Positions 18,339 through 27,144 are shown, counted from the first letter of the stretch. The stretch is DNA of 64,000 bases from Aeromonas tecta (GCF_000820185.1 NZ_CDCA01000010.1:1-64000); one strand, 5' to 3'. A program made the numbers and translations. The notes: generated by a model from the sequence alone, not told the origin.

Positions 18339-19466
18339 ATGAGTGAAGCGGTCAGCGTGGCCCTGCATCCCACCGCAGACGGTCACCTGATTGGTGTGCT
18401 GACTCTCGACAGCCCCGCCTCCCTCAATGCCCTGAGCCTGCCGATGATTGCAATCCTGCAGCGCAGTCTCACCCTGTGGGAGCAAGATCCCGCCGTGGTC
18501 TGCGTGCTGCTGCAAGGCGCCGGCGAGAAGGCGTTCTGCGCCGGTGGCGACATCCGCTCCTTCTATTACCGCCAGCAAGAAGAGAGCGAACAGGCGCTGT
18601 TTGGCTATGCCCGCGATTTCTTCGAGCAGGAGTACCGGCTCGATCACCACATTCACCGTTATGCCAAACCGCTGGTCTGTGTGGCGGATGGCATCTGCAT
18701 GGGCGGTGGCATCGGCCTGTTCGCCGGTGCCAGCTTCCGGGTGGTGACCGAGAAGAGTCTGTTCGCCATGCCGGAGGTGACCATAGGTCTCTACCCGGAC
18801 GTGGGAGCCAGCTGGTTCCTGAGCCGGATGCCGGGGCGACTCGGGCTCTGGCTCGGCCTCACCGGCGCCCGCTTCAACGGTGCGGATGCCATCGGGCTCG
18901 GGCTCGCGGATCACCTGATGGCGAGTCGTGAGCGGACTGAGTTGTTGCCCCGACTCGCCGAGATCAACTGGTCACAAGAGCCCAACCAGCAGATAGATCA
19001 ACTGCTCAGGCACCTTCAGGTAGAGGTTGATGCTGCGGCTCCGGCCCCCGTACTCTTGCCTCATCAGGCTCGTATCGATGCGCTGCTGGCGGGACGCACC
19101 CTGGAGGGTGTCTTGGCGAATCTGCAGGAAGCAAGCCTGGCGTCAGCCCAGGAGGTGAGCCTGGCCAGGGCACGGGAGAGCTGCCAGAGCGGCAGCCCCA
19201 TCAGCCGCGCCATCCTCTGGCGTCAATACTGGCAGGCGCGTCGCCAGTCACTTGCCGAGGTGTTCGCCGATGAGCTGACGCTGTCGGTCAATTGCGTGCT
19301 CAAGGGCGATTTCGTGGAAGGCGTGCGGGCGCTGCTGATTGACAAGGACAAGTCGCCCTGCTGGCAGGTGCCACAGCCGGGCACCAGCTGGCTGGATGAT
19401 TACTATGTGTGGCCGGAAGGGGTGAATCCCCTCTCTGGCTCTGAGGCTGGCGGGAACCTGAGGTAG
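18339..19466 (+). CDS. 3-hydroxyisobutyryl-CoA hydrolase
   Basis: This crotonase-superfamily thioesterase has the HIBCH hallmarks GAGEKAFCAGGDIRSFY, DGICMGGGIGLFAGASF, MPEVTIGLYPDVGASWFLS and the C-terminal SVNCVLKGDFVEGVRALL. It releases 3-hydroxyisobutyrate from its CoA ester, the substrate of MmsB next door. The start is uncertain. The ATG at 18339 (after GAGGGG) gives 375 residues, while in-frame ATGs at 18276 and 18264 would overlap the previous gene by 8 or 20 bases. A short repetitive segment (QEASLASAQEVSLARA) around residues 260-275 is unusual. Confidence 0.93.
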   Translation: MSEAVSVALHPTADGHLIGVLTLDSPASLNALSLPMIAILQRSLTLWEQDPAVVCVLLQGAGEKAFCAGGDIRSFYYRQQEESEQALFGYARDFFEQEYRLDHHIHRYAKPLVCVADGICMGGGIGLFAGASFRVVTEKSLFAMPEVTIGLYPDVGASWFLSRMPGRLGLWLGLTGARFNGADAIGLGLADHLMASRERTELLPRLAEINWSQEPNQQIDQLLRHLQVEVDAAAPAPVLLPHQARIDALLAGRTLEGVLANLQEASLASAQEVSLARARESCQSGSPISRAILWRQYWQARRQSLAEVFADELTLSVNCVLKGDFVEGVRALLIDKDKSPCWQVPQPGTSWLDDYYVWPEGVNPLSGSEAGGNLR

Positions 19467-19543
19467 CCAAGCGGTTCGATGCGGCTCCGCCCCTGCGGGC
19501 GCGGGTCTGGCTGGTATCAACGGATTGAAGCAAGGAGCAAACA

Positions 19544-20464
19544 ATGACAAGGATTGGATTTATCGGGCTCGGCAACATGGGGGGCCCCATGGCCGCCAAC
19601 CTCGCCAGGGCGGGTCATGGGGTGCAGGTGTTTGATCTGATGCCCGAAAGTGTCACCAAGGCGATCGCGGCCGGCTGTATCGCCGCTGGTGATGCCCGCG
19701 AGGCGGTCAGCGGCTGTGATATTGTCATCAGCATGCTGCCAGCAGGGGATCATGTGCGTGGGCTCTGGCTTGGCGAGAGTGCGGGAGAGAGAGGCGGACA
19801 GGATCTGCTGGGGGCCCTGCCAACGGGCGCGCTGGTGATCGACTGCTCCACCATCGACGTGGCCTCGGCCCGTCAGGTGGGCGAGGCGGCCAGGGCGCGC
19901 GGCATTCGCTTCATCGATGCGCCCGTGTCGGGTGGCGTCGCCGGGGCGGCAGCGGGAACCCTCACCTTTATCGTCGGCGGCGAGAGCGCCGATTTTGAGG
20001 CGGCCAAGCCAGTCTTGGCCCATATGGGGCAGAACCTGTTCCATGCCGGGGCGCTGGGGGCGGGCCAGATCGCCAAGATGTGCAACAACATGCTGCTCGC
20101 CATCCAGATGGCGGGCACCGCCGAGGCGCTGGCGCTCGGGGTGAAGGAGGGGCTGGATCCGAGCGTCCTCTCCACCATCATGGGCAAGAGCTCGGGCAAC
20201 AACTGGAGCCTGGAGCGCTACAACCCCTGGCCGGGGGTGATGGAGAACGTGCCGGCGGCGCGGGGCTATCAGGGGGGCTTCATGACCCGCTTGATGGTGA
20301 AAGACTTAGGGCTGGCCATGGGGCTTGCCGAGCATGCCCACAGCGCCGTGCCCATGGGGGCCCTTGCCCGCAACCTGTTCAACCTGCACGCGAGTCAGGG
20401 GCAGGGAGCCAAGGATTTCTCCAGCATCCTCGAGCTCTATCGGGACAAGACAGAGCCGGGATAA
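19544..20464 (+). CDS. mmsB: 3-hydroxyisobutyrate dehydrogenase
   Basis: This 306-residue NAD-dependent dehydrogenase begins with the Rossmann motif IGFIGLGNMGGPMAANLARA. The substrate-binding segment DAPVSGGVAGAAAGTLTF and the catalytic-lysine helix GQIAKMCNNMLLA follow. It oxidises 3-hydroxyisobutyrate to methylmalonate semialdehyde, which MmsA then uses. AAGGAG upstream supports the ATG. Its length and motif order match MmsB fully. Confidence 0.95.
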   Translation: MTRIGFIGLGNMGGPMAANLARAGHGVQVFDLMPESVTKAIAAGCIAAGDAREAVSGCDIVISMLPAGDHVRGLWLGESAGERGGQDLLGALPTGALVIDCSTIDVASARQVGEAARARGIRFIDAPVSGGVAGAAAGTLTFIVGGESADFEAAKPVLAHMGQNLFHAGALGAGQIAKMCNNMLLAIQMAGTAEALALGVKEGLDPSVLSTIMGKSSGNNWSLERYNPWPGVMENVPAARGYQGGFMTRLMVKDLGLAMGLAEHAHSAVPMGALARNLFNLHASQGQGAKDFSSILELYRDKTEPG

Positions 20465-20548
20465 GCCGCGGCGAGCCGTTATTCACCTTCTTTGCAGAAC
20501 ACGTTGCCTAACTCTGTGTCAGACAGGGCCATATCATCAGGAGCATTC

Positions 20549-21310
20549 ATGGATATCAATCACAGCGTCATTGCCATCACGGGGGCCGGGCGTGGGCTCG
20601 GCCGCGCCATCGCCCAGCACCTTGCCAGTCAGGGGGCCGTACTGGCGCTTATCGACGTCAACCGCGCCGATCTGGAGGTGACCGAGGCCGAGATCCGCAG
20701 CCGGGATGGCCACTGCGCCCTGTTTGTCTGCAACGTGGCGAGTGAAACCGAGGTGGAGGCGACCTTTGCCGCAGTTAAGGAGCAGCTGGGGGCCCTGCAT
20801 AGCCTTATCAACTGCGCCGGGATCCTGCGCGACGGCATGCTGATCAAGGTGAAAGAGGGGGAGCTGCAGGAGAAAATGAGCCTGGCCCAGTGGCAAGCCG
20901 TCATCGACGTCAACCTGACCGGCACCTTCCTGTGCGGTCGCGAGGGGGCGGCGCTGATGGCCCAGGGCGGGCAGGGCGGCGTCATCATCAATATCTCGTC
21001 CATTGCCCGCGCCGGCAATATCGGCCAGAGCAACTATGCCGCCAGCAAGGCGGGGGTGGCATCCCTGGTGGTGACCTGGGCGCGGGAGCTGGCCCGCCAT
21101 AAAATCCGGGTGATGGGCATAGCCCCAGGAGTGTTTGCCACCGACATGACGGCGGCGATGAAACCCGAAGCCATGGCGCGGATGCAGCAGGCCATCCCGG
21201 TCGGCACCCTGGGGGAGGCGGCGCAGCTAGCCCAGACGGTGCAATTTATCCTTGCCAACGACTACCTGTCCGGGCGGATGATCGAGCTGGACGGTGGTTT
21301 GCGGATCTGA
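20549..21310 (+). CDS. SDR family oxidoreductase (FabG-like), last gene of the mms operon
   Basis: This 253-residue classical short-chain dehydrogenase has TGAGRGLGRAIA for cofactor binding, NISSIARAGN with the catalytic serine, and SNYAASKAGVASL with the YxxxK pair. It ends with the usual RMIELDGGLRI. It may act on a 3-hydroxyacyl-CoA such as 3-hydroxy-2-methylbutyryl-CoA from isoleucine, which would complete branched-chain catabolism here, but that is only context. CAGGAG seven bases upstream supports the ATG at 20549 over a longer frame. A terminator follows at once. Confidence 0.88.
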   Translation: MDINHSVIAITGAGRGLGRAIAQHLASQGAVLALIDVNRADLEVTEAEIRSRDGHCALFVCNVASETEVEATFAAVKEQLGALHSLINCAGILRDGMLIKVKEGELQEKMSLAQWQAVIDVNLTGTFLCGREGAALMAQGGQGGVIINISSIARAGNIGQSNYAASKAGVASLVVTWARELARHKIRVMGIAPGVFATDMTAAMKPEAMARMQQAIPVGTLGEAAQLAQTVQFILANDYLSGRMIELDGGLRI

Positions 21311-21342
21311 CTCTTAGCGCTCAATGTAGCACTCATGAGAAG

Positions 21343-21374
21343 ACGCCCCTTGCCCCGGCACAGGGGCGTTTTTA
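21343..21374 (+). terminator. Terminator of the mms operon
   Basis: An ACGCCCCT/AGGGGCGT stem around a roughly 11-base loop is followed by TTTTT. It lies 33 bases after the SDR stop. Confidence 0.85.
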
Positions 21375-21699
21375 TTCACACCGCTATCTACCTGTCAACA
21401 CGGCCACCCGGTTTGCAGCCTCATAGCGATGCAGTAAAAACCGGAGTGAAGTCATGGAAAAATGTGAAATATCAATGGGTCTTTCTTAATTTGAACCAGC
21501 TCACAGGCGTCGTGGGTCAGTGCTGTAGAATTGCGCGCGGTCAAGGCGGTGCATGATTGGCACTTCGAGGGATTGCGGTCGGAATAGTCATGCAATATAG
21601 TTGCCGCCTTTTTCACGGGGTAGAGACTCTTAGCCCCTCCCATGTCGCGCGCAGTATGAATACGGACGCTCAGCAGCCGCCTAATTAAACAGGATTGAG
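21375..21699. other. Intergenic region upstream of the APA antiporter
   Basis: These 325 bases are AT-richer than the surroundings and hold the promoter region of the antiporter gene. Small imperfect stems (GGGG...CCCC near 21617-21639) are present. I looked for a lysine riboswitch core and did not find one. No gene is visible. Confidence 0.45.
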
Positions 21700-23136
21700 A
21701 TGGACAAGAAACTAGGGCTTGGCGCCCTCATTTCGCTGGTGATCGGCTCTATGGTCGGCGCCGGGGTTTTCAGTCTGCCACAAAATATCGCAGCGCATGC
21801 CAGCGTAGGGGCCGTTGCCCTGGGTTGGGCCATCACCGGTCTTGGCATGATCTGCCTCGCGCTGGTTTACCAGAATCTTTCCATGCGCCGCCCGGATCTC
21901 GATGGCGGTATCTTCAGTTACGCCAAGGCCGGCTTTGGCGACTTCGTCGGCTTCAATGCCGCCTGGGGCTATTGGCTCTGCCAACTGCTGGCCAACGTCT
22001 CCTACGCCATCGTGGTGTTCAGCGCGCTGAGCTATTTCTTCGACACCCCCGATAACGTCATCTTCGGCGACGGCAATACCCCAGTGGCGATCACGCTTGC
22101 CTCTGTGCTCATCTGGTCGGTGCATGCCCTGGTGCTGCGCGGGATCCAGGTTGCGGCGCTGGTGAATATCGTCACCACCATCGCCAAGATGGTGCCGCTC
22201 ATCGTGTTCTGCGTCGCCGTCTTGCTGGCCTTCAACATGCAGACCTTCACCCTGGACATCTGGGGACAGGGCAACATGGAACTGGGCTCGGTGATGGATC
22301 AGATCAAGTCCACCATGAAGGTGACACTCTGGGTCTTCATCGGGATTGAAGGGGCCGTGGTGGTCTCGGCCCGTGCTCGTCATCGCAAGGACGTGGGCCG
22401 TGCCACCGTGCTGGCGCTGCTCGGCGCCCTGGCGCTCTATGTGATGGTGACCCTGTTCTCGCTGGGGGTGATGAGTCAGCCGCAACTGGCCGAGCTCAAG
22501 AACCCGTCCACCGCCATGATCCTGGAAGCCGTGGTCGGCCCCTGGGGTGCCTGGCTCATCAACATCGGTCTGGTGATCTCGGTGATCGGTGCCCTGCTGA
22601 GCTGGACCGTGCTGGCGGCGGAAGTGCCCTACATCGCCGGCAAGACCGGTGTCTTCCCGGCCTGGTTTGCCAAGGAGAACAAGAACGGCTCGCCCAAGGT
22701 GTCGCTCTGGTGCTCCACCATTCTGGTGCAAACCTTCCTCATCATCATCTACTTCCAGAGCAGCACCTATCTGGCGCTGGTCAACATCGCCACCTCGGCG
22801 GCGCTGGTGCCCTATGTCTTCTCCGGCGCCTATGGGCTCAAGCTGGCGCTGCAGGGAACCACCTACGAGAACCAGCCTCATCAGCGCAAGCGTGACCTGC
22901 TGCTGGCGCTGGTGGCGACCGTCTACGGCTGCTGGCTGGTCTATGCCGCCGGGGTGGAATACCTGCTGCTGGTGGCGCTGCTCTACAGCCCCGGCATCTT
23001 CATCTACTGGAAGGCGCGCCAGCACCATGGGCTGCGCAGCCTCAACCGGCTGGAGCAGGGGATGACGGCGGCCCTGCTCGGTTGCGCCGTGCTGGCGTTC
23101 TACAAGGTGATGGACGGTACCATTCCCCTGCATTAA
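21700..23136 (+). CDS. Basic amino acid/polyamine antiporter, APA family (ArcD-like)
   Basis: The 478-residue inner-membrane protein has about 12 membrane segments. It opens with the APC-superfamily motif LGLGALISLVIGSMVGAGVF, then SLPQNIAAHASVGA, and has VFIGIEGAVVVSARARHRKD in the middle, typical of arginine/ornithine-type antiporters of the APA family. Such carriers exchange an amino acid for its decarboxylated or deaminated product. No arginine deiminase or decarboxylase gene is adjacent, so the substrate pair is open. AGGATTGAG precedes the ATG. It ends at a strong terminator. Confidence 0.9.
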   Translation: MDKKLGLGALISLVIGSMVGAGVFSLPQNIAAHASVGAVALGWAITGLGMICLALVYQNLSMRRPDLDGGIFSYAKAGFGDFVGFNAAWGYWLCQLLANVSYAIVVFSALSYFFDTPDNVIFGDGNTPVAITLASVLIWSVHALVLRGIQVAALVNIVTTIAKMVPLIVFCVAVLLAFNMQTFTLDIWGQGNMELGSVMDQIKSTMKVTLWVFIGIEGAVVVSARARHRKDVGRATVLALLGALALYVMVTLFSLGVMSQPQLAELKNPSTAMILEAVVGPWGAWLINIGLVISVIGALLSWTVLAAEVPYIAGKTGVFPAWFAKENKNGSPKVSLWCSTILVQTFLIIIYFQSSTYLALVNIATSAALVPYVFSGAYGLKLALQGTTYENQPHQRKRDLLLALVATVYGCWLVYAAGVEYLLLVALLYSPGIFIYWKARQHHGLRSLNRLEQGMTAALLGCAVLAFYKVMDGTIPLH

Positions 23137-23147
23137 TCGGCACAATG

Positions 23148-23177
23148 AAGAGATGGCCTGGAGCCATCTCTTTTTTT
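23148..23177 (+). terminator. Terminator of the APA antiporter gene
   Basis: AAGAGATGGC/GCCATCTCTT with a CTGGA loop runs into seven Ts, 11 bases after the stop codon. Confidence 0.93.
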
Positions 23178-23228
23178 ATGCGCGCAATAAGATAAAAACG
23201 CTGCCGCACCGATCGGGAAGGAATGTTT

Positions 23229-24017
23229 ATGCTGTTTTTGGGGTATCTGCTGTTGGGGGCCTTCGCGGGCATACTGGCCGGGCTGTTCGGGATCGGGGGC
23301 GGGCTCATCATAGTGCCGGTACTGGTGCTGAGCTTCCATGCCCAAGGGGTGCCGCCCGAGATCATCACCCACCTGGCACTGGGTACCTCCTTGCCCACCA
23401 TGATCTTCACCGGGCTCAGCTCGCTGCGGGCGCACCGTGAAGCCGGCGCAGTGGATTGGGTGGTGATCCGCCGGCTGGGGGTCGGCATGCTGATCGGCGC
23501 CTGGCTTGGCGGCATGACCGCCAACCTGCTCAGCGCCAGCACCCTCAACATCATCATCGGCTGCTTCGCCTGGACCATGGCGGTGCAGATGGGGCTCAAC
23601 CTCAGACCCAAGGCGGAGCGTCATCTGCCGGGCCCCGTCGGTACCGGCATCGCGGGTACCGTCATCGGCTGGTTATCGGCGCTGTTTGGCATCGGGGGAG
23701 GCTCCATGACGGTGCCTTATCTGACCTGGAACAGCGTGCCGATGCGCAACGCCGTGGCGGCGTCTGCGGCCTGCAGCATCCCCATCGCGTTGGCGGGCAG
23801 CCTGAGCTACCTCTACGCCGGCTGGGGTCATGCCGGTCTGCCGCAATGGAGTGTCGGCTTTATCTATCTGCCGGCGCTGCTTGGCATCATCCTCACCAGC
23901 ACCCAGTTCGCCCGCATCGGTGCCCGGCTGGCGCATCGTCTCTCTCCCCAACGGCTCAAGCAGGCTTTTGCCTTGCTGATGCTGGTGGTGGGCGCAAAAT
24001 TCATGCTATTTAGCTGA
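23229..24017 (+). CDS. Sulfite exporter TauE/SafE family protein
   Basis: This 262-residue protein has about eight membrane segments in two homologous halves. Each half carries the family glycine motif (AGLFGIGGGLIIVPVLVL near residue 20, SALFGIGGGSMTVPYLTW near residue 150). The family moves sulfur or organic anions across the inner membrane; the substrate is unknown here. Two ATGs compete. The one at 23229 has AAGG seven bases upstream, while the one at 23223 is too close to it. Confidence 0.9.
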   Translation: MLFLGYLLLGAFAGILAGLFGIGGGLIIVPVLVLSFHAQGVPPEIITHLALGTSLPTMIFTGLSSLRAHREAGAVDWVVIRRLGVGMLIGAWLGGMTANLLSASTLNIIIGCFAWTMAVQMGLNLRPKAERHLPGPVGTGIAGTVIGWLSALFGIGGGSMTVPYLTWNSVPMRNAVAASAACSIPIALAGSLSYLYAGWGHAGLPQWSVGFIYLPALLGIILTSTQFARIGARLAHRLSPQRLKQAFALLMLVVGAKFMLFS

Positions 24018-24074
24018 TTTATTGGCAGATTGCCGAAAAAGCAGGCAAACGAACCAGCTGCGGGCAGAAAGCCA

Positions 24075-24102
24075 TTGCATTGAAACGGGACTTTGCTATT
24101 CT
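24075..24102 (+). promoter_or_regulatory. Likely sigma-70 promoter of ffs
   Basis: TTGCAT at 24075-24080 and TATTCT at 24097-24102 are 16 bases apart, followed by a G+C-rich discriminator. The expected start is at about 24110, the first base of the 4.5S RNA. Confidence 0.6.
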
Positions 24103-24109
24103 CGTCGCC

Positions 24110-24222
24110 GGTGGTCCCATTGGTCCTCTCGCATTGATAACCCGTCGACCTGGTCAGGACCGGAAGGTAGCAGCCAAGGTGGGGGACTCGAGTGCCGGGA
24201 TGTGGCTGGTGGGGCCACCACC
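24110..24222 (+). ncRNA. ffs: 4.5S RNA (signal recognition particle RNA)
   Basis: The domain IV core is present: TGGTCAGGACCGGAAGGTAG followed by CAGCC on one side, and GTGCCGGGATGTGGCTGG on the other. The 5' end GGTGGTCCC and the 3' end GGGGCCACCACC pair to close the long hairpin. The length of about 113 bases fits bacterial 4.5S RNA. It binds Ffh to make the signal recognition particle, which targets membrane proteins co-translationally. Exact ends are inferred from the pairing. Confidence 0.96.
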
Positions 24223-25032
24223 TATTTCTATAAATCAATAAGTTAGTCTCCAAAATCCCCCTCAGACCTCTTGGTAATCCACTTTGTGTGGATGGATCAG
24301 GAGTCTTCATAGTGAATCTCTGGCTTTCTTTGCAAGCTATCTGGTACTACCGCAAGGTGGCCGTGCTTCCCTGTGCGCGCCGCAAGGACATCAAGAAATC
24401 TCTCCGTACTCGGGACAAGCTGGTTGCACGCAGCAAGGTGGCCCAGTTGCTTGCCTGCGCGCGTTCTCGGGTAAAGCCTGTGGTTGTTGCAGCCAAAGCC
24501 TCAGCCAAGCTCCTTACCGGAGCCTCTGCAACTACCGCATGCAGTCAACCCTGTCCCTCAGTCAGTCCCAATGACCCCTTCTGCCATTTCATCCTCTGTA
24601 CTCTCATAACTCAGTGACCGTTATCTGAAAGAGAAGGTGATCTTCAGGGCACCCAAAGAGCTCAGCAATCAGAAGCACTACATCGATTATTCCATCAGAG
24701 CTCCCATTTTTAGCGCGGCACCTGCCCGCATCGCCCCCAAGTTGGCGGGGGTTCAGAACAAGTTCAGCGCTACCGCAGTATCATTTCTAGCGCTTTACCG
24801 GCGGTACGGCGCCCACGACAGGACTGCGAGACTTGGTCTCTGTCTATCTTCCATCACCTTGATGCCCTGAATCGCGGCGTTATTTGTGTGGGCGATCACC
24901 TGCGGTTATCGCTGTTCATGCTCATTGATGAGCCTGATCTGCTGCCGTTCAACCTGTTGATCCGCTGGCTGATGATGTCTTGGCCCGCGGAAACCTGTTT
25001 CCCCTCACTCTCGTGACGTTCTGAAGGATAAA
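24223..25032. other. Gene-poor stretch between ffs and the SPOR-domain gene
   Basis: These 810 bases have no convincing gene. An open frame at 24288-24617 would give a 109-residue basic protein with a lysine/alanine-rich middle (SKVAQLLACARSRVKPVV). It has no clear ribosome site and overlaps another frame at 24284-24574. In the last 200 bases an uninterrupted frame reads RGVICVGDHLRLSLFMLIDE, then PDLLPFNLLIRWLMM. It ends at a TGA just before the SPOR gene and could be the tail of a decayed gene. Base composition is lower in G+C than on either side. Confidence 0.4.
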
Positions 25033-25839
25033 ATGACCGAACGCTATCTATGCAAGCCCTCCCATCTCATTCGCCAGCTCACCCTGGGCTTGGCCGCCGG
25101 CGCCCTGGTTTTCTTTTTTTTGAGCAACGCGATCCCCTCCGCCAAAAGGAATACCACCACCGTCATCGCGAATTCTCCCATGCTCCGGCCGGCGTCTGAA
25201 CCAAATCAACCCCAGGTCAGCCGTGCATCAGTGTGGGTGCTGGTGGATAAGCTGGCGTTGCCTCTGCCGGGATTGGTCTCTGATGCGGAGTACGTTGCGA
25301 GGTGGCAGGAGCATATCGCCGAGGGGGTGACGCCGGTGATCGGCAAATCGGTCGGTGTGGCGCTACCCAATAAGGCTAATGGCCTCATTGCATCTGAGCT
25401 CTCGACGGTGGCGGAGCCCATACAACAAGCCAGGATCCCGGTTGTGGACGCTGAAGTTAGCGCTGAGCGCGATGTCGCCGCCAAGTCAAAGGCCGTTCCT
25501 GCGCCGAAGGCCAAGCCACAAGGTGATGAGCCCGGCAGTATCACATTGACGCCCGCCCGCATTCTGAATCAGAAGGACAGCCGCCACCTCAGCGTGCAAC
25601 TGATGGGGGCGGGCCGATTGGATGCCATCGAGCGATTTGTGGTCGGCAACCAGCTTTCTGGCAAGGTATGGGTCTATCGAACGCAGTTACACGGCTATCC
25701 CTGGTATGTGGTATTGCAAGGCGATCATGCCAGCATGACCCTGGCTATGGCGGCCATTCGCAATCTGCCAGCCACCTTGCTTAAAGCGAAACCTTGGCCC
25801 AAATCCTTTGCTCAAGTGAAAAAAGAGCTCAAACAATAG
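25033..25839 (+). CDS. DamX-like SPOR-domain inner-membrane protein
   Basis: This 268-residue protein has one N-terminal membrane segment (about residues 13-32, RQLTLGLAAGALVFFFLSNA). A variable, low-complexity periplasmic linker follows. The C-terminal SPOR domain, about residues 180-255, reads LSVQLMGAGRLDAIERFV, VWVYRTQLHGYPWYVVLQGD, then AIRNLPATLLKAKPWPKSF, closest to DamX. SPOR domains bind denuded glycan strands at the division septum. It lacks the usual aroB-damX-dam surroundings, so it looks like an orphan paralogue. GAAGGA lies about six bases upstream of the ATG. Confidence 0.8.
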   Translation: MTERYLCKPSHLIRQLTLGLAAGALVFFFLSNAIPSAKRNTTTVIANSPMLRPASEPNQPQVSRASVWVLVDKLALPLPGLVSDAEYVARWQEHIAEGVTPVIGKSVGVALPNKANGLIASELSTVAEPIQQARIPVVDAEVSAERDVAAKSKAVPAPKAKPQGDEPGSITLTPARILNQKDSRHLSVQLMGAGRLDAIERFVVGNQLSGKVWVYRTQLHGYPWYVVLQGDHASMTLAMAAIRNLPATLLKAKPWPKSFAQVKKELKQ

Positions 25840-25922
25840 GCAAACAGCCCGGCCACTTACCTGTAGAGACGGGTGCCGTGCCTTGGAGGAATGCACAGGA
25901 GCGCAGCGATCGGTTTGATCGC

Positions 25923-26927
25923 TTAGCTGCCACAGGATTGGCGCACGATCAGGGTGGGCGGGAGGATCAGGCTCTTGGCGGGCTCATCGTTGCCGTTGAT
26001 GCGCTCCAGCAGAAGCTCGCCCGCCTTGCGGCCTATCTCCCGCGCCGCCACCGAGACGGTGGTGAGTGCCGGTTCAACCAGCGCGGTTTCCGGAATATCG
26101 TCAAACCCCACCAGGGCAAAGTCTCGCCCAATCACCCGCTCTTGTTTACGCAGTGCCAGCATGGCGCCGAGTGCCACAACGTCTTGATAACAGACTGCCG
26201 CGGTGACGTCCGGGTGTTGCTTCAGCAGGGTCGTCATGGCCTGGGTGCCATCGTTTCGGCTGGCGCCACAGCCGATGATCCACTCTTGATTGGGGGAGAT
26301 GCCATGTTCGATCAGCTTGCTCATATAACCGCCAAGCCGCTGGGCGCGGCTGAGGGAGGAGGTTTGACCGCCGATGAAGGCGATGTGGCGATGTCCGAGC
26401 CGGATCAGGTGTTCGGTCGCCAGCTGACAGCCGAGAAAGTTATCGGTGCCCACGAAATCGATAGCCACATCAGGGACGGGACGTATGACCAGAATGGTGG
26501 GCATGCGACGCCGCTGCAGGCTCTCGAAGAAGCTGGTTGGCGTCGGCTGTGCGGCGCAGATCACCATGCCAGCCGCGCTGTTGCGCTGCAGTGAGTCCAT
26601 AAATTGCTGCTGGCGCTCGGCCGATTCCTCACTGTTGGCGAGAAAAAGCATCAGATCGTGGTGCTCCATCTCCCGGCCGAGGCCTGCGGTCATCTCGGCA
26701 TAGAAAGGGTTGGTGATATCGTGGAGCAGCAAACCGACCAGGTTACTGCTCTTGTTGCGCAGATTGGCCGCGGTCTGGTTATAGACATAACCCAGTTCGT
26801 CGATTGCCTTGAGTACCAGTTGACGGGTGTGCTCCGAAATGCGCCCCTTGTTGCGCAGCGTCATGGAGACGGTAGCGGTGGAGACGCCGAGGTGTTTGGC
26901 GATATCTGCCACGGTGACATTGCTCAT
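25923..26927 (-). CDS. LacI-family transcriptional regulator of the mannoside locus (MalI-like)
   Basis: The 334-residue protein has the LacI helix-turn-helix at residues 2-50 (VTVADIAKHLGVSTATVSMT, hinge NQTAANLRNKSSNLVGLLLH). A periplasmic-binding-protein-like ligand domain follows to the end (FALVGFDDIPETALVEPALT). It is divergent from the phosphomannose isomerase/PTS/mannosidase genes, and palindromic half-sites lie in between, so it most likely represses them and itself. The inducer is probably a mannoside or its phosphate. I chose the ATG at 26927 because the helix-turn-helix begins there; the frame stays open 18 codons further upstream. Confidence 0.9.
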   Translation of the reverse strand: MSNVTVADIAKHLGVSTATVSMTLRNKGRISEHTRQLVLKAIDELGYVYNQTAANLRNKSSNLVGLLLHDITNPFYAEMTAGLGREMEHHDLMLFLANSEESAERQQQFMDSLQRNSAAGMVICAAQPTPTSFFESLQRRRMPTILVIRPVPDVAIDFVGTDNFLGCQLATEHLIRLGHRHIAFIGGQTSSLSRAQRLGGYMSKLIEHGISPNQEWIIGCGASRNDGTQAMTTLLKQHPDVTAAVCYQDVVALGAMLALRKQERVIGRDFALVGFDDIPETALVEPALTTVSVAAREIGRKAGELLLERINGNDEPAKSLILPPTLIVRQSCGS

Positions 26928-26971
26928 GGAGGCCCTGCATCGGTTAGCTATGGGAGCCAACAAGATACATC

Positions 26972-27102
26972 GATTAACCACGCATGGTTAGCGGCTGGGT
27001 GATTAAATGTGATTAACCTCTCTTTGTAGTGCATAAGATCACCATTATAGTGGTTAATGCTGAGGTTAATCACGTTTACCTGATAGGTGAATGAGGTTAA
27101 TC
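26972..27102. promoter_or_regulatory. Cluster of GGTTAATC half-sites in the divergent promoter (putative LacI-type operators)
   Basis: Five elements share the half-site GGTTAATC or its complement. They are GATTAACCA...TGGTTAGC (26972-26992), GATTAACC (27011-27018), GATCACCA...TGGTTAAT (27037-27058), AGGTTAA...TTTACCT (27063-27081) and GAGGTTAATC (27093-27102). Three are imperfect inverted repeats. The region is AT-rich and lies between the LacI-family gene and the isomerase gene. Binding is inferred from position and symmetry only. Confidence 0.65.
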
Positions 27103-27144
27103 GATTTATCTTCTCTCACATTGGATCAGTGAGAGAGCAGATAA

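Noticed and set aside
21375..21699. Lysine riboswitch before the amino-acid antiporter
   Set aside because: The conserved lysine-box segments are not present; only weak stems occur.
21712..23145. 477-residue His/Gln-rich open frame on the minus strand
   Set aside because: It is the antisense of a 12-helix transporter; such His/Gln-rich translations are typical antisense artefacts of membrane-protein genes.
24284..24617. Two overlapping small open frames after ffs as genes
   Set aside because: They overlap in different frames, lack ribosome sites and family features, and have atypical residue composition. They are mentioned only in the intergenic entry.
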